A stretch of DNA of 64,000 nucleotides from Phyto melanocephala (Eukaryota > Arthropoda > Insecta > Diptera > Rhinophoridae). Location of the stretch: the NCBI GenBank assembly GCA_941918925.1, contig OW799233.1:1542001-1606000 (forward strand), in the 5' to 3' direction. The notes below the pieces were generated by a model. The model did not search any database and was not told where the DNA came from. It was given only the letters and a program-made list of their open reading frames with translations. The translations under genes and the position numbers were made by a program. Positions 42,992-55,732 of the stretch are shown in pieces; position 1 is the stretch's first letter, and every line of letters starts with the position of its first letter.

Positions 42992-43726
42992 ACTCTGTGC
43001 GTGTGTGTGTGTTTGTGTGTGTGTTAGCTATAGACTCCGAAACTGTAAAACCGATCGGACTCAAACTTTGGCAAGTTGTTGTACACATACCAGGGAGTGT
43101 TTATGGGTGGAAAAAAGTGGGCGGGGCCACGCCCATAAAAATTAGTTATCAGTTTGAGCTACTTGAACTTGACCGATTTTTCTGAAACTTTGCACACATA
43201 TTGAGCTGCCATAACTAAATAATTTCGAGATAAGAAAAGTGGACGGGGCCACGCCCCTAAAAAAGTTTTAATTTTGAGGTACTTGCACTAGACCGATTTT
43301 TCTGAAACTTTGCACACATATCGAGCTGTTGTGACTTTACAATTTCGTGATTAGAAAAGTAGGCAGGGCCACGCCCATAAAAAAAGGTTATAATTTTGAG
43401 GAACTTGCACCAGACCGATTTTTCTGAAACTTTGCCCACATATCGAGCTGTCATGACTAAATAATTTCGTGATTAGAAAAGTGGGCACTGCCACGCCTAT
43501 AAAAAAAGGTATCATTTTGAGGTACTTGCACTGGACCGATTTTTCTGAAACTTTGCACACATATTGAGCTGCCATGACTTTACAATTTCGAGATTAGAAA
43601 AGTGGGCAATGCCACGCCCATAAAAAAAATTATAATTTTTAGGTTTTTGCACTTGATATTCAATTAAAATTCAGAATGCATTTCGATTCATTAAGGGGAG
43701 TAGCGACGCGCGCCGGTTTTGGCTAG
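42992..43726 (+). mobile_element. Non-autonomous Helitron with internal tandem repeats
   Basis: The right end GCGACGCGCGCCGGTTTTGG leads into CTAG|T at 43723-43727, a Helitron terminus with a GC-rich, potentially hairpin-forming stretch before it. The left part has a GTGTGTGTG run and the phrase AGACTCCGAAACTGTAAAAC. The middle is a tandem array. No Rep/helicase coding sequence. The exact left end is uncertain. Confidence 0.65.
43105..43650 (+). repeat. Tandem array of about 120-bp units
   Basis: The phrase GACCGATTTTTCTGAAACTT recurs at 43171, 43291, 43413 and 43534, giving periods of 120, 122 and 121 bp. Each unit also has GTGGGC--GGCCACGCCCATAAA and AATTTCG-GATTAGAAAAG. A more diverged unit precedes (CCGATCGGACTCAAACTTTG at 43050). 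Confidence 0.95.
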
Positions 43727-45567
43727 TAGAAGATAAAATAAATGGTTACATTTTGTTTAATGTTTATTGCAATGCATTTGATAATGAAGAAGGGCAAATT
43801 AGTAACTTGAAATGTATTGAATTATTTGTCAATTTGATCTTAATGTAATTTCTGGTTTTTATTGGGTTTAATTTTAATATTTATTTATTTATTTAATTTA
43901 CTGTCTATAGATTATAAATCCTTACAGACTAAAGTATGTAAAATAACCAAAACAAAATTAAGGTTATATATAAAATAATATTCTATACAATTCAACGATT
44001 TAAATATAAAATGATATTTCTTTTAACAATATATGTACCATAATCTACAATTTAACCTTTTTATTTGAATTTAAAGAAAAATTTTATTTGCATTTCCCAC
44101 ACACCTTCAATATAAACAAATTTATACGAAAAAATAGTTCGGGGATTAAAACACCTCTTTCATGTACAAAAAAAAAAAGAAAAACAAAACAAAAAACACA
44201 GATTCCATTATTTATTTACTCAGAAATGTTTAATTTGATGTTTATACGAGTAAGTACTTGCACTCGTACAAATCATTTATGTGTTTGTTTGTTTGTTTGT
44301 TTGTTTGGCGGTTTGATTGTTTTTGAAATGCGATAATTTAATTGTGGCCTGTAGATCCGGAACAGCATTATTCACTCAATAGAGAAGGAGGGCTGAGTAG
44401 TTTTTACAAAGAGACCATGGGAAGAATTCTTGAATGGCTGTGTATAAAGTATTTGAGAATAATCGCAAAATACATGTTTAACATTGTTTTTGTAACAGGA
44501 TTGTACTTGAAAATGTCGTATTAGCAATTATCTCAACTTCCCCCTCTCTGTCCATCTCTTTTGCTCTCAATTATGAGGTATACTTTCAGGGTTGTTTCTT
44601 GCATTTTTTATCACTGAGATACATCTACGTCAAATGTAAGATTACTGTCATCGTGTTTTTTTTTTGTTCTAGTCTTCTTTTATTGTCAAATTGTAAAATG
44701 TTGGTTGAGCTGTTGAGCGGACACGCACCTTCGACTAGTTGTTGTACTTCTGTACATGGCAAATGACTGGTAATGAAAAGGTTTGTTTTCCGAAACATAT
44801 TGTTTGTTCAATTGTTTAAGTATAGTGGTTTTTCTCGCCTCGGGAAATTTGTTTGTTTTTGTGAGTATTTCAGTTTTGGAAACGTGTGTCGGGCACGCGT
44901 CCCTTGTTCCACACACTCATTTGAACTTGTTCGATCGTTCTTAAGTGAGTGTGTATTTGTGTGTTTATGATGAACAACATACGATGAAAGTCAAATCCTG
45001 CAGCAAGGGGGAGTTAAAGTAGGCGAAACGAACGATGCTTATCTTGACACAGTCGTTGACGTGGCTAATTTCTGTTTGGCTGATCATAAAATAAAAATAT
45101 GTAATTTAATTTTAACAATTGCCTTTGTAAAGGGTGCAGTGATTTCACTGAAACCACCATGAAATTAGGCCGTTTAAAAATGTGTATGTATTACGTTTTT
45201 ATTATTTAAAAGGATTTGTCTGTGTGTTTGGTGGTTAATAAGAAAATGTTTATAGTATTTAGTAGTGTAGTGAGCACATACTACATAAATATATCATTTG
45301 AATTTAGTTCAACATTAAATGAAGTGTAAAATGTTTGCAGCAGTAATTTAAATTAATTGTCGCAACACTTGGTGATGCGCCAAACATAGTGTGGGAAATA
45401 TTGTTGTGATTTGTTTTTTTTTTTGTAATCAAATTATGTCAATTACCTTTAATCCATACAATAAGAAAGTTGTTGTAGTTTTATACCTACAAATAGTTGT
45501 TAACATAACATTTGTATGTATATGTATGTTTGCACATATGTAAGTTAATTTTGTTAGTGTAAAGGAA
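43727..45567. other. Intergenic stretch
   Basis: No gene recognised. A TTTG/GTTT repeat lies at 44281-44306. The 44700-45030 part is less AT-rich but has no frame with family features. Confidence 0.4.
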
Positions 45568-48283
45568 AACAAGTAAGAGCACTATATTCGGCTGTGCCGA
45601 ATCTTTTATACCCACCACCAATTTTGTGTACATTTAAAGCACAATATTTAGTATTTTGTTAATCGCTATAGAATAATCTCTTTATAATAAAATATGTATC
45701 ACTTTCTTTGTAGAGGGTGGTTAAATTTTAAGGGCCCATGTTTAAGGTGAACCACATCTAAACTTCAACTTTTTTCTTGTATTTCATTTGACATTTCTGA
45801 ATCTCAGACTAACTCAATTTGAACCGTGGAAAGATACGCAATCGAGCAACGCTTTTAAATATTAAAGATTTTTATAAAAATGGGCGTTCAAATCAAAATG
45901 CATTTTGTGCACTTCGTGATTCTTTTGGTCAACATAATCGTTCGAATTCGTCCACAATTGTGAGAATTGTAAAAAATATTTAAATGTCTGCAAAGCAGGT
46001 CTGTATGAAATGTGAAAACATCTGTGAATGTCATCTTAGTTCGTTGAATGGGAAACATTGCTGTTTTTCACGATAACATGACAAAAGAGCAAGCAACCTC
46101 GACTCATCATCGTGCCCAACAATCGAGCATCAACAGTGTCATTGAAAATGAAATGTGCCGCCTAGGTTGGGGGGCCATTTGGCCGATATTTTGTTCCATA
46201 CATAATTGAAGCATACAAATATTATCATTATAAAAATAAATGATAATAATTTCATAATAATTTTATTCAAAATCAACATAGTCCCTTAAAATAAAACCTC
46301 CCATTATAACTTCGGTATGATAGTAAAATGTTTTCGTAAATTTAGTCTTTCAATGAAAGTGGCCGTTAAAATACGCGTGTCAATAAAGTTTCTGCTAATA
46401 AACATAACTTAGATATTTCAATATAGTCCTTTAGTATTCCAAAATCTTTATTCATAGAGAATTTACATGAATTTAAGAGGAAGAAAGTGAATTTAAGGTT
46501 AAATTTTAAGGGCCACAGGTTGATTTAAAATATACATTCTCAGCATTTTTCTAAAACGGGAAATTTATTAGTAAGATTTTGATTTTTAAACTTCTATAAC
46601 ATTTTGCTTTTAAAAGATTTTCAAACGAAATAAGTTTTGTATAATTTTAAAATTTGTTAGCCATTAGTACATGAAAATAAATTGTTTATAATGTTTAGAG
46701 ATAATTTTTTTTTTACTTAGGTCAAAATTTTCCTAATTTCCCATTTTTAATAGAGCATAACTTCAGGAGAACATAAGCATAAGTTGTTAGCATGCCATCT
46801 AGTAGTTGCTAGTAGAGTCATCTATCTTATCATCTTTATCTTATATTTAGCTACAGTACAATAAATGGCACAGTGTAAGATGAATAAATGCTAATATATA
46901 TGACTAATATATTTTTATAAAAATTTAAGGAAAAAAGTGTGCGTGGCACATCTATTTTCCGTTATAACGAAGACTTTGACCAAAAAGCTATGTTTGCAAA
47001 ATTTTAGAATCGTACATATAGTTTTGTCAGTTTTATTACGTTTTAAATTTGAAATATACACTGTGCGGTATAAATTTTCGTACATTTTTATCTATAACTC
47101 TTTTCGTAATTCATAGATTTAAGCGATTTTCAGGGAAAAATATTTTTGTGACTCGATAAATATATATTCGAAGTTTCATGACTCTACGTTTATGCGTCTG
47201 GACACAATTCAAAAGTGAAAGTGGGCGTTATAGTAGGCGTGTCAAAGTTGTTTTTGCTAATGAGTACAACTTAGGTGTTTCAATACAGTCCTTTATTATT
47301 CCAAAACCTTTATTAATAGAGAAATAATATGAATTTTAGGTAAAACGTTATATGGGAGGTGGGCGTAAAAGTGGGCGTGGCACCTTAATTTTTTGGCATA
47401 GTAATGAAATTGCCTAGGGGGATAGACGTAGCAAAATTTATCATCATACCTTTAATTTTAGCGGTTTTATGAGCTTTTAAATTTCATTAACGGTAGATAA
47501 CGTGAAAAGTGGGCGTTATAGTAGGCGTGTCAAAGTTATTTTTGCGAATGAGTACAACTGAGGTGTTTCAATATAGGCCTTTATTATTCCAAAATCTTTA
47601 TTAATAGAGAAATTATATGGATTTAGTTAAAACGTTATATGGGAGGTGGGCGTAAAAGTGGGTGTGGCACATTGATTTTCCGTTACAAGAAAGCGCCTCA
47701 CCAAAAAACAAAGTGTGCAAAATTTCAGAGTCGTACATCCAATTTTGTTGCTTTTATGACGTTTTTGTTTTTAAATATACCGAAAAATACACTGTGCGGT
47801 ATAAATTTTCGTACATTTTGATCGATAACTCCTCTCCTAATGCATAGATTTAGACAATTTTCGGAGAAAAATATTGCCTTTACCCAGGAAATATATATTC
47901 GAAGTTTCATGAGTCTACGTTAAGGCGTTTGGACACAATTCCATTTTATTCGATGTTTGAAGGACACGGTTTTTTCGACCTACTCTTGCTTTTCGAGCTA
48001 TAACTCTCTTCCTAATATTCCGATTTAGCCCATTTTCAATACCACACAAACCTTGTCTATAAGAAAGATTCTGGCAAAATTTGAGCCCCCTAGCTTTTTC
48101 GGTGCGACCTCTATCGTGCTTTCAACAGACGGACAGACGGACGGACTTAGCTAGATCGTCATAAAATCAAACCCCGATTCAGAATATATATACTTTATGG
48201 TGTCTAAAATGGATATTTCGATGTGTTACAAACGGAATGACAAAATGAATATACCCCCACCATTTTTTTGGTGGCGGGTATAA
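45568..48283 (-). mobile_element. Large HINE-related element (about 2.7 kb)
   Basis: Plus-strand start AACAAGTAAGAGCACTATAT with the hairpin ATTCGGCTGTGCCGAAT and TATACCCACCACC. The far end has GACAGACGGACGGACTTAGC (about 48129), TATACTTTATGG and the terminus GGTGGCGGGTATA. Both ends share the plan of the small HINEs but with CCACC in place of CCTTCACC, so this is a different, longer family. The interior has GTGGGCGT..GTGGGCGTGGCAC-type repeats (about 46360, 47216, 47510) and a mariner-like remnant. No intact coding sequence. Confidence 0.75.
45825..46170 (+). pseudogene. Degenerate mariner transposase N-terminal remnant
   Basis: Broken translation giving ERYAIEQRF then NGRSNQNAFCALRDSFGQHNR and NSSTIVRIV, with stops between. 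This follows the N-terminal helix-turn-helix region of mariner transposases (EQR-IVK-YY-NGRS--AFR-LR--FG-HNRP----I). A later stretch gives HRAQQSSINSVI. It sits inside the large HINE-related element and probably inserted there. The phrase GGTTAAATTTTAAGGGCC appears at 45718 and again at 46497. Confidence 0.55.
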
Positions 48284-51200
48284 AAATATACTTTTTTCCT
48301 TGAAACATTTAAGAAAGAAAAAACACTTTATTTTTACAACTTAACGTTCTGATTATTAATATCAGAGTGAGTATTCTTTTATTTTTTCAACAGTTATTAT
48401 ACTTTAATTACTTCTTAAATGTTACCGTTAAATTTTAAATAAAACAGCAATGTTAAATTATATACAACTAATATATAAAAGAAACTTAAAATAAAGAAGA
48501 GATCAAGGTCAGCATCAGGTGATATTTAGAGGAAGGAGAAAGTCAGGAGCAGAATATTAAAAGTAAAGAAAATATCAAGGTCAGTATCAGGTGATATTTA
48601 GAGGACAAAAGAATTAGAGAAATGATTAATATACACACATATATTACTTGTAAGTATGTATGTATGCATGTGTGAACATTAAATAAATAATTTTATAAAT
48701 CATACATACATATGTACTTACATGCTTCAGCTGTTACATATTTTGATCTGAAATGAAATGTTAAATGAGAAGATTTTGTACAGTAAAGGTATGATGGCAC
48801 AATACCTTTTCATTTCACTGCTACACAGAACAAGAATGGATCCTTATTTCAAGTTATTTAAATTCTTTTTTATTCTCTTTTTAGCTCCACCCTTTTTTGA
48901 CCACCATGTAACCAACTGCTATTTTCTTCATTGTTTAATATTTTATTTATGCAGATGTATGTACATAGTTATTTTCCTTTAAAATGAAATGAGTTGGACA
49001 CGTTTTTGTGCTCTAATCTTTGAACACCCACAGTCATTTCTGTCATTATTTTATACATAAGTACATATAAATATAGATGTTCATATGTACATTGAAATGT
49101 GTTTAACTTTTTTTTTAAGATCTTAATGTAAATGGTAAGAATTCAGTGTTGGTTACCATATTTGGCAGCCATACTTGCAAACTGTCAAAAGCAGAATTGT
49201 AATGCAGACATACATACATATAAAGGAAGGTATGGATATGCAAACAAACTTATTCAATAAGGAGGCTCCATATGTATAGAAAAAAACATAGTTGATGTTT
49301 GTCAACATGAAATTATTACCCTGGTAAGCCTATACGAGCTAATAAAGTTTTAAGGGGATCATATAAAAAAATTTCAATAGATGATGCAAAGGCCTTTAAG
49401 CTATCGATGGCGCTTAAAATTTTTCGCTGTAATGACAGGATATTATAGATTTAGCGAACAATTTAAAACAAACAAACATTGTACTGCTTTATACTCGTAG
49501 AAAACCAAACGGTTAGTTTTCAACTCTTTTAGTCAATAAAGCAAAATATGAATTTAAAGAGAGGGTTACTACTAGGTGGCCCAAATAAGACCTACCGGTG
49601 TTAAAGACGTAAAATTTTTTTACTTTAATATAATTGTTCTATTTTTGTTTTTGAATGTTTTAATGAGCGTTGTCAACTCGATAATTTCAACTATTTTTTT
49701 TGAGTCATTGCTAATTGCGTTTTTTAAATTTTTTCTTCTGATACCAAACACTTTTTACATTTAAAATTACCTTTTTATGAAAAACAATTTTTGTATAGGT
49801 AAATTTCCTAAGATTTTGTATCAACAAATTTACTAATTTCACAATGATGTGAAGTTAAAAGTATAAAAAATATTAAAACTATTATTTGGGAAAATGATAA
49901 GGATTGATAGTATACAATGCTTTTGTATTGACACTTTAGAAGCAAAAAGAAAAAAAAATTTAAATATGTAAAAAGTGCTTATTTTACAATTTCGCGAATC
50001 GATAATTGACATCCTGACGAAATAAATATTTACAATGGTAGCAGTGTTCATGTTAATAACATCATAATTTATAATTCAAACGGCCAGATAATGTTTGAAA
50101 GATATAAATAACTGTAGACTTATAGATCGACTATCGATTGCAACCGGACTTCAGTTTCATTGTCAGTTGTAAAATAAGATGTTTTATTTTTTTTATCATA
50201 ATTTTTATTTTTTTTATCAAGTAGGAATTTAATTTGCCACTTTTTTGAAATAAGATTATATTGAAATTTATTTTAGACCTTCTACTTGCAATAGGAGCGA
50301 GTGGAACTTATTATATTTTTATATGGAATAATCTTATGATCTTGTGAAAAAAAAAAAAATCAGAAGTTAAGAATTCCTAAATAGTGTTTTTTTTGTTAAT
50401 GACCCACCTTTGGTGATTTTAAAAATTTCAAAGTTGATACAATATAATAATTATAAGTATAATGGATGCAAACATAACACAACAAAGCGTTTAAATGATC
50501 GAATTTGTATATTCTTGTCAACAATCAACTGTTATGACGCAATAAAATTATCAGCTGCTGCTCCTACAGCCATTATGATTGGGAATTTGGTATGCCGGTT
50601 TTGAGGAACAGGATTCAGTGATCAACCAATCTGGAAGAGGTACACACTGACAATAACGTAAAGAAAGAAACGACCCAAACAAATTCCGGTGCAGCTTTCA
50701 GAATAATGGTTGATAACTTTTTACGCTAAGCGGTAGAGCAGTGTCAAAATTTTTGGTTCCAACAAGATAGAAAAATTTCGCACACTGCTGCGTTAAATTT
50801 TTGGTGAACATTTGATTTAGAAAAATATAAATTATCACCACCTTTTTCTTTTGTTTTAATTTAAGAATCGGACGAATTAATTAATTCGCAATTAATTTTG
50901 ATTATATACAAACAGGAACTAGCCAAAATTCCATACATTTTAATCCCTTAGATATTGAGCAAAACCCTTAAATCCTACTTATTCGAAAGCAGTAATCGCT
51001 CTAATCGTAATAAAAACTAATATGTTTTGAACAAATGCAAAGGTCATGTTTATTTTTGTTGTCTTGCTGGAATTCTAAAGCGTTTCTTAAGATTAGTTTG
51101 TGACGTGAAACCGTAGAAAAAACCACACGTAGAGCATTATCATTGTTGTGAATAGACATAATTTTTAGCAATTGCCAATGAAGATATAAATGGAATTTTT

Positions 51201-53826
51201 ATCTTTTTTTTATTTTTTGTAACCTTTTGAAATTATTCCTTTTTCTTATTTAAATCTTAATTAACGGAAACCCCTTTAATTGCTTTTTTTCCGTCGGTAA
51301 ATTTAAAAACTCTTTTAATTCGTAAAAAGTAGTTGATGAATTACGCATTATAGCGATTCTACTGTATATCAAAAATATCATAAAGAGTTTCCTAAGTTGC
51401 TAATTTTTTAAATTAATTACCATTATAATAATATAATTCTTAAAATTATCTTCAAGTAAAGAATAACACTCGTAATATTTATACGCAGCCATCAACATTT
51501 TCAAAATATATTTTATGTACAGACTAATTAGACTTATTATTTGTAAAAATTATTTTTTATTGTAGAATATGATGAAATTGAAAAAATTAAAATCAACAAA
51601 TTTAAATATGTATTAAACTATTTTGTTTTTTGTTTTCGTAATAAAAGATTATAATTATTTAGTACAATAATATATTTGATCATAAACGTTTACTAAAACA
51701 ATTTTATAAATTTTTTATACAAAAAATTACTGACTTAATTCTCACCCCATTCGACGAGATCTGGAACATATCGATTAGCACAGGATAATGTTTGTTCTTG
51801 CATTTAATAGCTGTGGTTAATTGTGGCGCAACGCACACACTCAAAATCTCCATAAACAAATAAATAAACAGTTAAACTTTTTTTAGCGCGTGTGTGAGTC
51901 CATGTGTTTTGAATGATGCTCTGCTCGCTGTCCTTGTTATAAATATATATTTTCAGGAACAAATATTTATATCATTAAAAGTGAGTACACACGTTTATGA
52001 GAAAAATAGTCTGACATTAATACATACATACATAGATACAAACATACATACAAAACAGTATTAACAATTGCTTAAACGTTTAACATTGGCGTAACATACT
52101 TGTCTGATGAGGATATAGCTTACCTTCAGACATAACTACTGTATTCACAAGGTGTCCCTAATTCAAATGCTCTAAAATAATAATAACATGACAAAATATG
52201 ACTGTTGTGAACGAATTTTCATAACTAAGTGCTAATATATTAAATTTAAATAGCCGATTTTACTTAATTTTTGATAAAAGTTTTTTTAACGGATATCATA
52301 GGCGACGGCTCACAAATATTACAGACAATAATTACGTAGGTAACTCTATTTTACAATTTTTAGTTCACTAAAAAGGCACCGATAAGCCTAAGCCCTTTTC
52401 TTAAAAGTTTTTGTTACGCCATTGCGCCCTAAAGAGATTAGTGTACATGTGTCCACATCATACTCGTGTTTGTTTAGATGTTTTACTTTAAATAAACGTT
52501 GCAAATTTTTGAAACCATTAAATTACGGTAATACATTGTGGGAAAAATAAACAGAAAATTTAAAAAAGCTTTTCTTAAGTTTTCACATTGATGGTTTGTG
52601 AATTTACTAAGAAGACACACTGTACCAACATTGTATGTGTTGTGACTAAGTGTGGAACAGTGTCTTCTAAACTATTTGAAAACTTTTGTGTCAACGAAGT
52701 TGTTTTCATTTTGTTTAGAAAACTAAATGAATCTCGTATAAAAATTTGAAAAAACAAAACGCAACACTTACATACATATTTACAAATAATAAATTATTAT
52801 GTTTATCAGCTTGTTATGTGTTCCGAATTGAACTATATTGTCTAGAATTATAACAGCATTGTTGTTATCAACAACTACTTGGAACAGCGTATGTAAAATG
52901 GCATTTATTTCACCATTTATTTGGGCATAGGTTGATACATTCTGTCAGGGAGAATTCACAGTTCCTTTCTAGTGTCACATATGTATGTACATACTATGTA
53001 GGTATGTGCATATGTATTTTTCAGTTTAATAAAAATCTTCAAAAGTTTCTTAAACTTGGAATAAAAAAAATCTTTTTTCAAACATTATAAAAAATTGTCA
53101 AATGTGTTGTAACTAAAACGAGCCATACATACAGACATACACACATACAAACATATATCATTAAAATTTATGCACAATTTTCAACTTTATTTACAATTAA
53201 GTGAATGCAACAAAAGCTACTTTCAGATTTGACTAAATATTGTTCCTACACCAAATATCGTTAAAACGTATAACAATACATTATAATTAAATAAACACTC
53301 ATACAATAACGGAAGAAATTAATACAATTTAGTGGTTACGTCTATTTCGTTAAATATTTGCCTAATGTAAAAACGCCTTAACATAATCAGACAAATGGTT
53401 AAGGACTTATGTCGAAATGAATGTTGGAATTGTATGATGAAACAGTAACTGTGTACATATGTATGCATACACTTATCTGCGGTGAAGCAATAAAAGCGAT
53501 TACTTACTACATGCTGCTGCCTTTATAGAATTCCGGCACTGCATAAATAATCATTTAACTAAGGCTATAATTTTAGGAAGCAGTAGAAATGCAATAGTCA
53601 AATTTATTGCTCTAAAATCAAGATTTTTTTTGCTAGCATAGTGCTTAACTCCCTCAAGAGCTTTTAAATATCTTTTTTTACTGTGTACATATGTGTCCAT
53701 ATTCATTATGAAATGTCAATTTAATTTGTAATTTTCTAATTTTTGTGTCGTGTTTTAATAAGAAGAATGGAACCAAAAACAGAAGGTTGAAGGATAGAAA
53801 AAAAAAAAATTCATGGCTATTCTGTG
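48284..53826. other. Long intergenic stretch
   Basis: No gene recognised in about 5.5 kb. Contents: a roughly 75-bp direct repeat at about 48494-48605 (ATCAAGGTCAGCATCAGGTG and ATATTTAGAGGA twice), AGGTGGCCCAAATAAGACCTACCGG at about 49573 (possibly a transposon terminus) and the mariner-like scrap at about 50740-50810. Otherwise AT-rich with CATA microsatellites. The 51850-51960 part is GC-richer but without support for an exon. Confidence 0.4.
50735..50815 (+). pseudogene. Scrap of mariner-like transposase
   Basis: With one frame choice the sequence gives FWFQQDRKISHTAALNFW, resembling the WFQQDGAxxHTA motif around the second catalytic Asp of mariner transposases. Flanking frames are broken. 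Confidence 0.45.
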
Positions 53827-53927
53827 TTCCGAATGAATTTAAAATCTTCGGAATTGTCTTGATATTATTGTTATAAACAATAATACTACAATGACAATTT
53901 CGAAAAATTTGATTTCACTCGGAATAC
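53827..53927. mobile_element. Short palindromic MITE, copy 2
   Basis: The arms GAATGAATTTAAAATCTTCG (then GAATTGTC) and GACAATTTCGAAAAATTTGA (then TTTCACTC) pair imperfectly and match the arms of the copy at 36697-36783. It sits less than 60 bp before the open reading frame of the SLC22 gene and could supply promoter sequence. Confidence 0.6.
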
Positions 53928-53943
53928 CGAGCAGGCACGAATA

Positions 53944-53950
53944 TAAAAGA
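53944..53950 (+). promoter_or_regulatory. TATA-like motif near the SLC22 gene
   Basis: TATAAAAG lies just before the open frame of the transporter and just after the MITE copy. If real, transcription would start near 53970 and the first in-frame ATG would be 54055, inside membrane segment 1. It may equally be chance in AT-rich DNA. Confidence 0.2.
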
Positions 53951-53979
53951 AGCTAATGAAAGTTGGTCCACTTCTTTGA

Positions 53980-55565
53980 AATCATAAAGAGAAAAAGGAC
54001 GATCCTATAATTATACATTTGGGAGATTTGGGACGTTATCAATTTTGGTTTTGCATGTTAATATTTTTATCTAAATTTCCAACTGGTTGGGTTCAAGTTG
54101 GTCACGTATTCTTAGCACCACCTACTAATTACACTTGTGTTGACCCCAAAAGAGCTGATCCATGTTCTAAAGACTGCAAAAGGGCTGAATACGACCGCAG
54201 CACTTTCGAAGAGACCATAATAACAGAGTTTGATCTGAAGTGTGGCTACAAATCGTGGGTTAGCTTTTCTCAGACCATGGTCATGTTTGGAATAATGCTT
54301 GGTAATATTATATTTGGAATTTTAGCTGATAGGTGAGTTATAAACCAGTTTTTTGTTTGTTCTATTTGTAATAATTAAATGGATTTTTTTTGTCAGATAC
54401 GGACGTAGACCATTGTTTGTAACTGCTTGTGTGTTCCAATTAATCACAGGGGTGGTGGTGAGTGTATCCAAATGGTTTTGGTTTTATGTGTTGTTTAGAT
54501 TCTTGGTCGGTCTCTCTACTGGTGGAACGATGACAACCAGGTTAGTTAAAGGGAAATTTGCAATTTATATACAAACGTAAAGTTAATTTAATTTATAGTT
54601 TTGTTCTCATCATGGAGATAATTGGGGTTAGTAAACGAGAAGTTATATCAATTCTATATCAAATTCCTTTTAATTTGGGTCATGCCTCATTGCCTTTGCT
54701 ATCATACCTTTTACGAGACTGGAGGTGGTTTAATCTAAGTTATTCTTTATTCTCCGCCGTGTATTTAATATACATATGCCTTTGCATTGAGTCGCCGCGC
54801 TGGCTGTTTAGCACAGGCCGCCTTGAACAGGCCATTCCATTGTTGGAGAGAATTGCGCGAGTCAATAAAATGCCCACAGAACGTATAAGACCTGAAATAG
54901 AGGAGGCGTACCGGATTATGTCTACTAAATCTTTACCCAAAAAAGGAAACTTGTTTGATTTATTTCGTTGGCCTAACCTACGCAAGAAAACTGTAATCAT
55001 GGCCTATCAATGGTTGAACGTTTGTGCTGTTTACTTTGGTGTCTCCCAATATATTTCCAAACTGTCTGGTAACATTTTCTTAAACGTTGCCATAGGAGGT
55101 TTTCTGGGGATACCGGGTACAGTAGTATGTGTTTTCATGACAAAATACTTGGGGCGTCGTCTAACTCTTATAATATCAACATTTATTAGTGCCCTTAGCT
55201 TGTTGGCCATTGCCGTATTTCAGCAATTGAATTCAATTTTAGTAGTGTCATTTGCAACTATTGGCCTGGTTGGTGCAGCCATAACGTTTCCTAATGTTTA
55301 TCTTTACGCCGGTGAAATATTCCCAACCTTAGTGCGTTCAAATGGAGTGGGCATGTGCTCTTTTTTTGGTCGCTTGGGTTCAATGGCGGCACCATTTTTA
55401 TCAGAGTTGACTGAACCATATTATTTTTTACCACCGTTGATTTTTGGTGCAGTATCGTTGCTGGGTGGTATTTTAACATTTTTTCTACCCGAAACCCGAG
55501 GATTTCCACTTCCCGAGACTATTGAGGATGGCGAAAAATTTGGAAAAAAAGACCGCAATAAATAG
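53980..55565 (+). CDS. SLC22-family organic-ion transporter (5' end unresolved)
   Basis: Exons: about 53980-54332 (5' limit uncertain), 54397-54540, 54599-55565; GT-AG junctions and phases agree, giving about 475 aa from GDLGRYQFWFC. Major facilitator of the organic cation/anion/carnitine transporter type, in the plasma membrane with about 12 membrane segments. Seen: a first segment, a Cys-rich extracellular loop with an NYT glycosylation site (short for SLC22), the MFS loop motif ADRYGRRPL across intron 1, ESPRWL before the cytoplasmic loop, TKYLGRR, AGEIFPTLVRSNGVG, and a C-terminal PETRG. The substrate cannot be told from sequence. No ATG precedes the conserved GDLGRYQ block in frame after the stop at 53977, so an upstream exon must supply the start; 54055 is the only internal Met before TM1 ends. 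Drosophila has many paralogues, so I give no symbol. Frame otherwise intact. Confidence 0.88.
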
Positions 55566-55663
55566 TGCGTGTTTTGATCATTTATTTAATTCGCAATTAC
55601 TCAGACAATTATTGTATATTTTTGGAAAATGACTACGCTTGTTTTAAATAATTTTTATTAAAA

Positions 55664-55669
55664 ATAAAT
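55664..55669 (+). terminator. Candidate polyadenylation signal of the SLC22 gene
   Basis: AATAAA about 100 nt after the stop codon, the first canonical hexamer downstream. Use not proven. Confidence 0.45.
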
Positions 55670-55698
55670 ATATTTTCTGCATTTATATAGATATTCTA

Positions 55699-55732
55699 TA
55701 TACATACATACATACATACATACATACATACA
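55699..55732. repeat. (CATA)n tetranucleotide microsatellite
   Basis: About eight CATA units. Confidence 0.95.

Noticed and set aside
44088..44970. Several 60-82 aa frames on both strands
   Set aside because: No family features, no splice context, overlapping low-complexity repeats.
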